From Nostoc sp. TCL26-01 (GTDB lineage: Bacteria; Cyanobacteriota; Cyanobacteriia; Cyanobacteriales; Nostocaceae): a stretch of 64,000 nt of DNA. Below are positions 1 to 8,069 of the stretch, piece by piece. The translations under genes and the position numbers were made by a program. A model generated the notes under the pieces. It worked only from the letters and a program-made list of their open reading frames with translations. It was not told where the DNA came from and searched no databases. Position 1 is the first letter of the stretch. Each line of letters starts with the position of its first letter. The stretch is taken from NCBI RefSeq assembly GCF_013393945.1, contig NZ_CP040297.1, forward strand, positions 248,001-312,000. The letters are read 5' to 3'.

Positions 1-699
1 GCCCAAACAGCACTTTGGGCAGTGATGACAACCGCTACCATGTGCGGCGCAGTCAATGGAATGCACGATTCTTTAATGCCCCAAGGACTATTTGCCACAT
101 TATTTAACTTATTTTTGCAAATTATCTGGGGTGGACAGGGAACAGGCACAGCGTACCTATTTATATATCTCATTCTCACCGTATTCTTAACTGGACTGAT
201 GGTGGGACGCACCCCAGAAATTTTTGGCCGCAAAATTGAAAAACGAGAAATCGTCCTGGCGAGCGTCATCTTACTCATTCACCCCATTGTCGTCTTAATT
301 CCCAGTGCGATCGCCCTAGCTTACCCGTTTTCTCTCTCCGGCATCACCAACCCCAGCTATCATGGCATTTCCCAAGTAGTTTATGAATACGCCTCAGCCA
401 GTGCCAATAATGGTTCTGGTTTAGAAGGATTGACAGACAATACTCTGTGGTGGAATATCAGCACTTGTGTCAGCATCCTCGTAGGTAGATACATTCCCAT
501 TATTGCCATGCTATTACTAGCTGATAGTATGTCTCGCAAACAAACCGTACCCCAAACCCCCGGCACACTCAAAACCGACTCCCTAGTATTTACCACCGTC
601 ACCGCCGGCATAGTCCTAATTTTAGGTGTGCTAACATTCTTCCCCGTCCTAGCACTAGGCCCCATCGCCGAAGGTTTTAAACTAGCCGCCGGGGGTTAG
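1..699 (+). CDS. kdpA: Potassium-transporting ATPase subunit A (KdpA), 3' part
   Basis: K+-translocating, channel-like membrane subunit of the Kdp P-type ATPase in the cytoplasmic membrane. The frame is open from base 1, so the gene starts upstream; 232 C-terminal residues of a protein usually near 560 are present. Visible hallmarks are the pore-loop motif [10 protein letters not shown] and the later loop [12 protein letters not shown], both K+-selectivity-filter regions of KdpA, plus several hydrophobic segments ([17 protein letters not shown] and the C-terminal [21 protein letters not shown]). kdpB follows after a 105-base gap filled by a dispersed repeat, in the order kdpA-kdpB-small gene-kdpC. 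Family identity is certain; the start and promoter lie outside the window. Confidence 0.97.
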   Translation, partial: AQTALWAVMTTATMCGAVNGMHDSLMPQGLFATLFNLFLQIIWGGQGTGTAYLFIYLILTVFLTGLMVGRTPEIFGRKIEKREIVLASVILLIHPIVVLIPSAIALAYPFSLSGITNPSYHGISQVVYEYASASANNGSGLEGLTDNTLWWNISTCVSILVGRYIPIIAMLLLADSMSRKQTVPQTPGTLKTDSLVFTTVTAGIVLILGVLTFFPVLALGPIAEGFKLAAGG

Positions 700-743
700 C
701 AGCTAGAAGCTAAAGACTAAAAACAAGTCTTTTCACTCTTTAC

Positions 744-790
744 TCAGCACGGGCTAAACGCCCCGCTACCGCTAACAGCACTCAGCACTC
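744..790 (+). repeat. Dispersed repeat (CAGCACGGGCTAAACGCC family), copy in the kdpA-kdpB gap
   Basis: A sequence beginning CAGCACGGGCTAAACGCCCC, continuing CGCTACCGCTAACAG and ending in CAGCACTC units. Near-identical copies lie at 18841-18888, 23828-23868 and 40441-40480, and a degraded inverted version at about 7940-8000. It always joins CAGCACTC-type tandem units. It is not coding; here it separates two cistrons of one operon. Confidence 0.85.
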
Positions 791-804
791 CCTCACTCCC
801 AAAC

Positions 805-2910
805 ATGAACCCAACCGCACCTACCCCCAAATCTAAACCCCCCCGTTCTCGTCCAGGCGATCGCCGTCAAACACACAAAAGAGCTAAAATCAAAACTCAG
901 GGACTCTACCTCAGAGCAATTCGGGATGCTTTTGTTAAACTCAATCCCCAATCTGCCATTAGAAATCCAGTGATGTTTTTGGTTTGGGTAGGGACGCTGG
1001 TTACTTTTTCCGTCACTATTGATCCCCAACTATTTGGCCCCACTCAGCAGAAAAACCCCCAACTATTCAACGGCTTGTTAACAGGGGTTTTATTCTTCAC
1101 AGTTTGGTTTGCTAACTTTGCCGAAGCTGTAGCTGAGGGACGAGGTAAAGCTCAAGCCGATGCTTTGCGTTCCACCAAATCTGAGACTTTAGCTAAACAA
1201 CTTGCCCCCGACGGTACAGTTACACAAGTTCCCTCCACCAGTCTCAAACAGGGTGACACTATATATGTAGTTGCAGGTGATATTATTCCCGCCGATGGGG
1301 AAGTAATGATGGGTGTTGCTTCCGTCGATGAATCGGCAATTACGGGAGAGTCTGCACCAGTCTTGAAAGAATCCGGTTCCGATATTGCCAGTTCTGTGAC
1401 TGGTGGTACAAGGATTATCTCGGATGAATTAATTGTCCGGGTAACTGCTGACCCAGGTAAAGGTTTTATTGACCGCATGATTGCTTTAGTCGAGGGTGCA
1501 GAACGGACAAAAACACCGAATGAAATTGCCTTAACAGTATTACTTGCCGTTTTAAGCTTAGTCTTTCTCTTCGTTGTTGCCACCATCCCGGCATTTGCTT
1601 ACTACGCCGATACTCCCGTCGATGTCCCGACCTTGGTTGCTTTATTAGTCGCACTGATCCCCACTACCATCGGCGGCTTACTCAGTGCCATTGGGATTGC
1701 CGGCATGGATAGAGTTGCCCAATTTAACGTTATTGCCACCTCTGGCAGGGCAGTGGAAGCTTGCGGTGATGTTAATACCTTAGTACTTGACAAAACAGGC
1801 ACAATTACCCTTGGTAATCGCTTGGCAGAAGAATTTATCCCGATTAATGCTCACACAGTCGAAGAAGTAGCCAGTGTTGCTTGGGCTGCTAGCGTCTTTG
1901 ACGATACACCAGAAGGTAAATCTATTGTCCGCCTAGCCGAAAAATTAGGTATACACTTTGATTTCGACTACAATCAAGCCCAGGGAATTGCCTTTTCCGC
2001 CAAAACCCGCATGAGTGGAACTAATCTACCCGGTGGCAGAGAAGCCCGGAAAGGCGCAGTAGGAGCAATTCAAGGGTTTGTGCGATCGCGTAATGGCCGC
2101 ATCACCCCAGAATTAGATACAGCCTACGAAAGAGTTTCCCAACTAGGCGGTACACCCTTGGCTGTTTGCTTAGATAACGAAATCTACGGTGTTATCTATC
2201 TCAAAGACATCGTTAAATCCGGGATTCGAGAGCGTTTCGATCAATTACGTCGTATGGGTGTACGTACGGTCATGCTTACCGGCGACAACCGCATTACAGC
2301 CTCCGTCATTGCCAAAGAAGCTGGAGTTGATGACTTCATCGCCGAAGCCACCCCAGAAGACAAAATCAGCGTCATTCAACAAGAACAAGCCCAAGGTAAA
2401 CTCGTCGCCATGACAGGAGACGGAACCAACGACGCACCAGCCCTCGCCCAAGCCAATGTTGGTGTCGCCATGAACACAGGTACACAAGCTGCCAAAGAAG
2501 CAGCCAACATGGTAGATTTAGACTCCGATCCCACAAAACTGATTGATATTGTCAGCATCGGCAAACAATTGCTCATCACCCGTGGCGCATTAACCACATT
2601 TTCCATCGCCAATGATATAGCCAAATACTTTGCCATTATTCCCGTCATCTTTGCCGCAGCGAATTTGCAAAGCCTCAACATTATGAACTTAACGAGTACC
2701 AATTCTGCTGTACTCTCAGCCCTCATCTACAATGCCCTAATTATCCCCGCCCTCATTCCCCTAGCCTTAAAAGGTGTACAATTTCGCCCCCTCACAGCCA
2801 ATCAATTACTCCAACGCAACATCTTAATCTACGGCTTAGGCGGCATCATCACCCCATTTATCGCCATTAAATTAATCGATGTACTCATCACCCTCATCGG
2901 ACTCACTTAA
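805..2910 (+). CDS. kdpB: Potassium-transporting ATPase ATP-binding subunit (KdpB)
   Basis: Catalytic P-type ATPase subunit (701 residues, normal length) that hydrolyses ATP to drive K+ uptake through KdpA. In order: a basic N-terminal tail (1-35), two membrane helices (about 55-105), an actuator domain with TGES at residues 180-183, helices near 235-300 carrying the KdpB-type ALIPTT segment, the phosphorylation motif DKTGT with Asp329, a nucleotide-binding domain, the hinge motif [14 protein letters not shown], and C-terminal helices. All catalytic motifs are intact. The start ATG follows a dispersed repeat that fills the gap after kdpA, and no strong ribosome site is obvious. It should be co-transcribed with kdpA, the small downstream gene and kdpC. 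Confidence 0.98.
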   Translation: MNPTAPTPKSKPPRSRPGDRRQTHKRAKIKTQGLYLRAIRDAFVKLNPQSAIRNPVMFLVWVGTLVTFSVTIDPQLFGPTQQKNPQLFNGLLTGVLFFTVWFANFAEAVAEGRGKAQADALRSTKSETLAKQLAPDGTVTQVPSTSLKQGDTIYVVAGDIIPADGEVMMGVASVDESAITGESAPVLKESGSDIASSVTGGTRIISDELIVRVTADPGKGFIDRMIALVEGAERTKTPNEIALTVLLAVLSLVFLFVVATIPAFAYYADTPVDVPTLVALLVALIPTTIGGLLSAIGIAGMDRVAQFNVIATSGRAVEACGDVNTLVLDKTGTITLGNRLAEEFIPINAHTVEEVASVAWAASVFDDTPEGKSIVRLAEKLGIHFDFDYNQAQGIAFSAKTRMSGTNLPGGREARKGAVGAIQGFVRSRNGRITPELDTAYERVSQLGGTPLAVCLDNEIYGVIYLKDIVKSGIRERFDQLRRMGVRTVMLTGDNRITASVIAKEAGVDDFIAEATPEDKISVIQQEQAQGKLVAMTGDGTNDAPALAQANVGVAMNTGTQAAKEAANMVDLDSDPTKLIDIVSIGKQLLITRGALTTFSIANDIAKYFAIIPVIFAAANLQSLNIMNLTSTNSAVLSALIYNALIIPALIPLALKGVQFRPLTANQLLQRNILIYGLGGIITPFIAIKLIDVLITLIGLT

Positions 2911-2917
2911 TAACAAC

Positions 2918-2965
2918 TCCGCGTACCTCCGTGCTTACCTCCTCCCCCTCTGCGTTTAAAAAAAT
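2918..2965 (+). repeat. Dispersed CTCCGCG/CTCTGCG-type repeat in the kdpB-kdpF gap
   Basis: The 95 bases between kdpB and the next small gene contain CTCCGCGTACCTCCGTGC followed by CTCCCCCTCTGCGTTTAAA, a pattern of related short units. A looser relative (TTTGTGTCTCCGTGACTCTG) lies at 48618-48640. The whole spacer is repeat-derived and no gene is visible. Confidence 0.5.
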
Positions 2966-3005
2966 GCCAACATGGCAAGCAATCAACTGAAACCGCCCCA
3001 AACCC

Positions 3006-3194
3006 ATGAAAATAGATATAAAAGCGATCGCTCTAATTTTTACCTTACATCTGCTCATGCCCCCAGCCGTTCACGCCACCACCAGCATCACCTTAAATCG
3101 TACCTCCACTTGGGCTGTTAGCATCTTAGGAGTAGTGATTTTAGCCTTAATTATTTACTTATTTACAGTTATTTTTCAGCCAGAAAGATTTTAA
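3006..3194 (+). CDS. Small Kdp-associated membrane protein with KdpF-like C-terminus (KdpG/KdpF type)
   Basis: A 62-residue protein between kdpB and kdpC. Residues 1-25 look like a signal sequence or first helix (MKIDIKAIALIFTLHLL, then PPAVHA). Residues 36-57 form a helix ending in the KdpF-like tail LFTVIFQPERF. KdpF is normally a single helix of about 30 residues that stabilises the Kdp complex, so this one carries an extra N-terminal half. In Anabaena, kdp operons are reported to have a small gene called kdpG at this position, and this probably corresponds to it; that identification is from memory of the literature, not a comparison. Position and tail support membership of the Kdp complex. 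Confidence 0.8.
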   Translation: MKIDIKAIALIFTLHLLMPPAVHATTSITLNRTSTWAVSILGVVILALIIYLFTVIFQPERF

Positions 3195-3226
3195 AAAACC
3201 CTATTTATTCTTACGGTATATTTCCT

Positions 3227-3826
3227 ATGTCTTTCATTAGAGAAATTATTAAAGCAATTCGCATTACTTTAGTACTTTGGTTAATCACAGCCATCATTTA
3301 TCCTCTCGCCATTTTAGTCATCGGTCAAGGTTTATTCCCCTTCCAAGCTAACGGTAGCATCAGGAAAAATCTCCAAGCCGAATCAATTGGTTCTGAGTTA
3401 ATTGGGCAAGTATTTACATCGGAAAAATACTTCCACAGTCGCCCTAGTGCAGTCCGTTACAGTCAAGGTAGAAAAGCCAAACCCACAGGAATTTCTGGTG
3501 CTAGCAACCTCGCTCCCAGCAATCCCGAATTACTCAACCGCATTGTCGAAGCAGCCAATCAACTCCGCGATGAAAATATTCAACCAACTGCGGATTTAAT
3601 CTACACCTCTGGCTCAGGTTTAGATCCGCATATTTCTTTCCCAGCAGCCAGACAACAATTAGAAAGAGTAGCCCGCGCTCGTGGTGTGAAAGAAGATGAA
3701 ATTCTCACTTTAATTAATAAATACACAGATGGCAGATTTTTGTGGATATTTGGTGAGCCAGGAGTCAATGTTTTACGATTAAACTATGCACTTGATTTGC
3801 AAGATATTAACAGACAACAAAATTAA
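3227..3826 (+). CDS. kdpC: Potassium-transporting ATPase subunit C (KdpC)
   Basis: 199-residue accessory subunit that promotes ATP binding by KdpB and contacts KdpA. One N-terminal membrane helix (about residues 10-33, ITLVLWLITAIIYPLAILVIG) is followed by a periplasmic domain with typical KdpC motifs: GSELIGQVFTSEKYFHSRPSA, ASNLAPSNPEL, the SGSGLDPHIS motif, and GRFLWIFGEPGVNVLRLNYAL. It lies 32 bases behind the KdpF-like gene. Its stop overlaps by four bases the end of the convergent haemagglutinin gene. No kdpD or kdpE follows, so regulation must come from elsewhere. Confidence 0.98.
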   Translation: MSFIREIIKAIRITLVLWLITAIIYPLAILVIGQGLFPFQANGSIRKNLQAESIGSELIGQVFTSEKYFHSRPSAVRYSQGRKAKPTGISGASNLAPSNPELLNRIVEAANQLRDENIQPTADLIYTSGSGLDPHISFPAARQQLERVARARGVKEDEILTLINKYTDGRFLWIFGEPGVNVLRLNYALDLQDINRQQN

Positions 3827-6273
3827 TTATGTTGGCAGGTTGGATGACTTAACCAAGTACCTTGCGGTGTAGAAACTACAGGTTGAGATGTCAAAATTAC
3901 AGTACCATCTAAATTTTTCACCCAACCTTGAGCCTCAGTAATGCGAGTAGGGAGTAAAGCATTAGGAGTATGAGATTGAGAATTTTTTTTCTGCACACTC
4001 CTACTTGCCAACTCACTTATTTGCCAATCTTCCCACCCAGTATTCAGGTTAAGAATTTCATAAGGAGAGGGCGGTAAACCCCCACGTCCGGTGATGATAA
4101 ATTCACTGCCTTGACTAGCGGCGACACAGAGATTTTGATTAATTAAACCAGAAACATCCACAATATCTGTTGTTAGTTCGACAAGTCCGCTTGAGGGGTC
4201 TGATTCTGGTGTGTTAAGTGTTACCTGACCACTTAAGGAAGGACTTTGTTGAGAAATCGCCGTGATATCATTACTCAACAATAGGCTGGGATTGATTGCG
4301 TCTGGATTATCTGTTGCTAATAAGGTTTGTAGTTCTTGACGACTCAGAGGCTTAATCCCAAAAATACTTTGGGCTGTAATATTGACCTTACCCCCACTAC
4401 CTCTAAACGCATTAGCTGTGATATCGCTATTTTCACCACGAGCAGTGACGATAAAATCTGTGTTGATATCAATATTGCCACCATCACCACCAGCTCTAGC
4501 TGTGCCTGCTGTGGTAGATATTGTACTATGGCGACGCAGGACTAAAAAGTCTTGAGCTGCCAGTTTGATATTCCCACCTTGACCAATAAAGGTTGTAGCC
4601 GCAATTTGTCCTTGATTGTTCAGTAAAATATTACTAGCTTTCACGTCTAATGTGCCTGCACCTTGAGCATTGCGGTTTTCACTGCGACTACTAACAGTCA
4701 GTCTGGCTTCATCTTGAATAGTTAATTGTCGAGTATTGATGGCAAGATTACCCCCTTTTCCTGTGACTGGCGCTGAGGGTGCGTTGCGATTAACTTCTCG
4801 AATATTATTGCCAGCCTCAGCCACAATTCTACTGGGAAGGAGCGTATTCCTGCTGTTGGAGATCCCCTTTAATTCCACAATTTCCGAGGCGTTAATGATA
4901 ATATTGCCTCCATTACCTGCGCCATAGGTAGAAGCAGAAATTTCTGCCCCTTCTCGAATAGATAATTTTTTGGTATTGATGATTAAGTTACCAGAATTTC
5001 CCCTACCTGTGGTTTGAATCGATAATCCACTAGAACGCAATCCACCTGAACTGGTGAAAGTACCAATCAATTCTACAAGCTCATCAGCGTTAACAGTAAT
5101 AGTTCCGCCTAATCCAGTATCAGAATTACTTGCTGATATTCGTCCTCCTGGTTGCAGGATTAATTGTCTAGTATTAATTGTCAATTCTCCAGGTACTGTT
5201 CCACTATCACGATTATCAGTAGATAAGGAACTGGGGCGGTTTTCCGATGATGTACCCCTCAACTCGACTAACTCTGATGCAGTTACCGTTAATTTCCCTC
5301 CTGTACCCACACCAAGGGTAGTAGCTTCAATTTGCGAACCATTTGTGATTGTTAATTTTCTGCCACGGATATTAATTGTACCACCACTCAAACCACTAGC
5401 ATCGACAGCAGTACTTCGAGAAAATTGGATGTCCCCAAATTTGCTCACATCTGCATAACCTAAAGCAAAACCTTGTTCTACAGCATTGAGACTAACTAAA
5501 CCAGAGCCAGCAACACTACCTAATTCAATCCGACCTCCGGCTGTTTTCAGTGTACCACCTGTAAAATCGATATTGCCGCCTACTAAAGCAAGAGTGCGAT
5601 CGCTTCCTACCCGCAAACCATTAGTTACATCTACTACAGGAGAGTTACTAGTTCTAATCCCTTTACCATCTCCTTGGACTAATATTTTTTGGGGATTTTC
5701 TCCCAATTGCAAACCAGTGGGAATGCTAACTGTCAACAGGGGATTTGATTGCTGATGAGATGTAGTGAATTTAAATCCATCGGCAAAATTGATCCCACTC
5801 GCAGTACTAGCAATTAAGGAACCTGCAATATCTAATCTGGCATTTTGACCAAAAATTATCCCATGCGGATTAATCAAAAACAGGTTAGCATTCCCAGTCA
5901 CACCAAGGGTTCCTAAAATCTGCGATGAATTCGTACCTGTGACTCTGGTGAAAATATTACTAATGCCATTGGGATTATGGAAATAAACTCTTTCCCCTTC
6001 GTTGATATTAAATTCTCGAAAGCTGTGAAAAAGATTGTTACCTTTAATCGCACCCCCATCTATACGTTTCGCCGGCAGATTATTGATGGTAACATTGGGC
6101 GTTAATTGGGAATTTTCATTGCCTAGAGTTGCATCTGGGTCAATTTGGGCTGTAGCTGTCACACTCCACCAGGGATTGACTAAAAATCCTGCTGTTGCCA
6201 ATGCGTAGATAATGGCACGCTGCCCAATAATTTTTAGCTTAATAGAGTATTTTACCACAGCTATTTCACCCAT
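3823..6273 (-). CDS. Filamentous haemagglutinin N-terminal (TPS) domain secreted protein
   Basis: An 816-residue TpsA-type exoprotein expected to cross the outer membrane by two-partner secretion and form a beta-helix. Residues 1-43 form a long signal region ending near VTATAQ. Residues 45-165 are the haemagglutination-activity/TPS domain with FHNPNG and FLINPHGIIFG, the NPNG/NPHG markers of the family. The rest consists of many short beta-rich repeats rich in GG, ELV(E/L) and L(T/S)I units, typical of cyanobacterial S-layer-like members. No TpsB outer-membrane partner gene is in the window, so secretion must use one encoded elsewhere. It is convergent with kdpC. Function could be adhesion or surface coat; no cysteine protease or toxin domain is visible. 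Confidence 0.9.
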   Translation of the reverse strand: MGEIAVVKYSIKLKIIGQRAIIYALATAGFLVNPWWSVTATAQIDPDATLGNENSQLTPNVTINNLPAKRIDGGAIKGNNLFHSFREFNINEGERVYFHNPNGISNIFTRVTGTNSSQILGTLGVTGNANLFLINPHGIIFGQNARLDIAGSLIASTASGINFADGFKFTTSHQQSNPLLTVSIPTGLQLGENPQKILVQGDGKGIRTSNSPVVDVTNGLRVGSDRTLALVGGNIDFTGGTLKTAGGRIELGSVAGSGLVSLNAVEQGFALGYADVSKFGDIQFSRSTAVDASGLSGGTINIRGRKLTITNGSQIEATTLGVGTGGKLTVTASELVELRGTSSENRPSSLSTDNRDSGTVPGELTINTRQLILQPGGRISASNSDTGLGGTITVNADELVELIGTFTSSGGLRSSGLSIQTTGRGNSGNLIINTKKLSIREGAEISASTYGAGNGGNIIINASEIVELKGISNSRNTLLPSRIVAEAGNNIREVNRNAPSAPVTGKGGNLAINTRQLTIQDEARLTVSSRSENRNAQGAGTLDVKASNILLNNQGQIAATTFIGQGGNIKLAAQDFLVLRRHSTISTTAGTARAGGDGGNIDINTDFIVTARGENSDITANAFRGSGGKVNITAQSIFGIKPLSRQELQTLLATDNPDAINPSLLLSNDITAISQQSPSLSGQVTLNTPESDPSSGLVELTTDIVDVSGLINQNLCVAASQGSEFIITGRGGLPPSPYEILNLNTGWEDWQISELASRSVQKKNSQSHTPNALLPTRITEAQGWVKNLDGTVILTSQPVVSTPQGTWLSHPTCQHN

Positions 6274-6361
6274 TATGTGTGCTTGCAGAAAAATTGTAAT
6301 ACAAGTTTGAATTTTGCTGAAGACATTTACAAGGCGATCGCCTAACCAATACCATAGATTC

Positions 6362-6492
6362 TAGGACTTACGCACTTAACCAATAAACCATAAATGAGGG
6401 TGGTCAATAGTCAATGGTCAATAGTCAAAATCAAGTTTTTTTGGACTGTTGACAAAAAAGCTAGAAAATTTAGTGACACTGCGTAAGTTCTA
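6362..6492. mobile_element. Miniature inverted-repeat element carrying heptamer array, copy 1
   Basis: Ends are TAGGACTTACGCA (6362-6374) and its near-perfect inverse TGCGTAAGTTCTA (6480-6492). Inside is a GGTCAATAGTCAATGG heptamer stretch. A second copy in opposite orientation, with the same inner text (ACCACCCTCA, then GGTTTATTGGTT), lies at about 60998-61074. There is no coding capacity. It occupies most of the 286-base gap between the divergent haemagglutinin and ATPase genes. Confidence 0.7.
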
Positions 6493-6559
6493 TTAGCTCT
6501 TAGTCTTCCCCAAGAGCTACATCCTCCCCACAGAGAAAAATATCCTGATTTCAACAGCT

Positions 6560-7927
6560 ATGGAATTTAACTTGAATGAAGCTATCAAAACAGCTAATCA
6601 AGTAGTATGGACAAAATTTAAGAGAAACCTCACAGATATTGAAATCGTAATTTTAAAAGGCGCTTGGGAGAGAGAAGATTATGATATAATCGCCGCCAAA
6701 CAACAGTATGCCACTACTTATATTAGTCAAGATGTTGCCCCTAAGCTATGGAAATTATTGACAGATGCTTTAGGTGAAAAAGTTAAAAAAAGTAACTTCA
6801 AAGAAGCCCTCAAAAGATATTGGGAACAACAAAAACTGTCTGCTAATCATCAGGAGCAAATAGTTGATGATCAATATGGTGAAGAATTACCAAAAAATGA
6901 GACATCTACCCAGTCAGACATAGCTGATGCTGCCATTTATATTGCACGTCCACCGATAGAATCTCTTTGTTACGAACATCTTTTACAACCGGGTTCATTA
7001 ATTCGGGTGAAAGCTCCTAGTTTAATGGGCAAAACTTACTTAATGACACGAGTTTTAGAACAGATAAAAAATGCAGGTTATCAAACTGTCCATCTGAGTT
7101 TTGAATTAGCAGATAGAAATATCCACTTTACTAATCTCAATAAATTTTTACGTTGGTTTTGTGTGAACATTAGCCGGGAATTAAAAATTCCCCATGAGTT
7201 AGATGAGTATTGGGATGAAGAAGGTATTGGTTCCAAGGTGAGCTGTACTACCTATTTTGAAGAATATCTACTCACTCAATATGACAGCCCCTTAGTTCTG
7301 TGTTTAGATGATGTAGATTTGCTTTTTCCCTACCCAGAAATTTACGAAGACTTTTTTGGACTACTGCGATCGTGGTATGAAAAAGCTAGAAGTCGCAAGC
7401 TATGGCAAAAATTACGCCTAGCAATTCTCCATGCTACAGATGTTTATATCCAACTCAATATTAACCAGTCACCATTTAATGTAGGATTACCCATAGAACT
7501 ATCTGAGTTTACCCCAGAACAAATTTTAGAATTCGCTAAACAATACCAGCTAGACTTAGACCATACTCAATTAGCACCATTAATTAACCTAGTCGGCGGA
7601 CATCCTTATTTATTAGAATTAGCTTTTGCTCATCTCAAAAATCATCCTAGTGTTCAACTCCAACAACTTTTAGTGGAAGCAGTAACAGAAGCAGGTATCT
7701 ATCGCTCTCATCTTTGGGAATATTGGTTAAATTTACAAAAACACCCGATATTAGCCGCTACTTTTAAAAAAGTGATTGATGCTGATAGTTTCATCCAAAT
7801 AGAACCCTTATCAGCTTATCAATTATATAGTATGGGTCTGGTCAAACTCTCTGGTAATAAAGTGCAAACGAGATGTAATTTATATCGTCAATATCTGGGT
7901 ATGCGATTGGAGAGTTATGAGTGCTGA
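6560..7927 (+). CDS. vMAP-type HTH plus AAA-like (AAA_35) ATPase
   Basis: A 455-residue protein. Residues 1-90 are an alpha-helical domain (MEFNLNEAIKTANQ, LTDIEIVILKGAWE, YDIIAAKQQYATTYISQDVAPKLWKLLTDALG) like the N-terminal domain found on vWA-MoxR-associated proteins and on many cyanobacterial signalling ATPases. Residues 125-420 match the AAA-like PF14516 family: a Walker A variant APSLMGKTYL (about 155), a Walker B region VLCLDDVDLLF (about 245), and GGHPYLLELAFAHL (about 350). There is no effector domain after the ATPase. A second AAA_35 protein with CHASE2 follows 135 bases downstream in the same direction. Likely a regulatory or signalling NTPase; the target is unknown. Confidence 0.75.
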   Translation: MEFNLNEAIKTANQVVWTKFKRNLTDIEIVILKGAWEREDYDIIAAKQQYATTYISQDVAPKLWKLLTDALGEKVKKSNFKEALKRYWEQQKLSANHQEQIVDDQYGEELPKNETSTQSDIADAAIYIARPPIESLCYEHLLQPGSLIRVKAPSLMGKTYLMTRVLEQIKNAGYQTVHLSFELADRNIHFTNLNKFLRWFCVNISRELKIPHELDEYWDEEGIGSKVSCTTYFEEYLLTQYDSPLVLCLDDVDLLFPYPEIYEDFFGLLRSWYEKARSRKLWQKLRLAILHATDVYIQLNINQSPFNVGLPIELSEFTPEQILEFAKQYQLDLDHTQLAPLINLVGGHPYLLELAFAHLKNHPSVQLQQLLVEAVTEAGIYRSHLWEYWLNLQKHPILAATFKKVIDADSFIQIEPLSAYQLYSMGLVKLSGNKVQTRCNLYRQYLGMRLESYEC

Positions 7928-8069
7928 GTGCTGAGTGGGGGAGTACTGAGTGCTGAGTGCTGTTAGCGGAAGCAGGGCAATGAGCCGCGTGCTGAGTGCT
8001 GAGTATAGAACTAATGACTAATGACTAATGACTAATGACTATTGACTATTGACTATTGACCAATGACCA
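7921..8069. repeat. Tandem repeat tract: GAGTGCT units followed by TGACTAA heptamers
   Basis: The gap between the two ATPase genes starts with GAGTGCTGAGTG-type units, includes a degraded inverted copy of the CAGCACGGGC family, and ends in a clean heptamer array of TGACTAA, TGACTAT and TGACCAA units. The array runs into the next gene: its start codon and first residues (MTND) are array sequence. Confidence 0.9.

Noticed and set aside
3823..6273. Contact-dependent toxin (CdiA) interpretation of the haemagglutinin
   Set aside because: No C-terminal toxin domain, no VENN-type motif and no immunity gene next to it.
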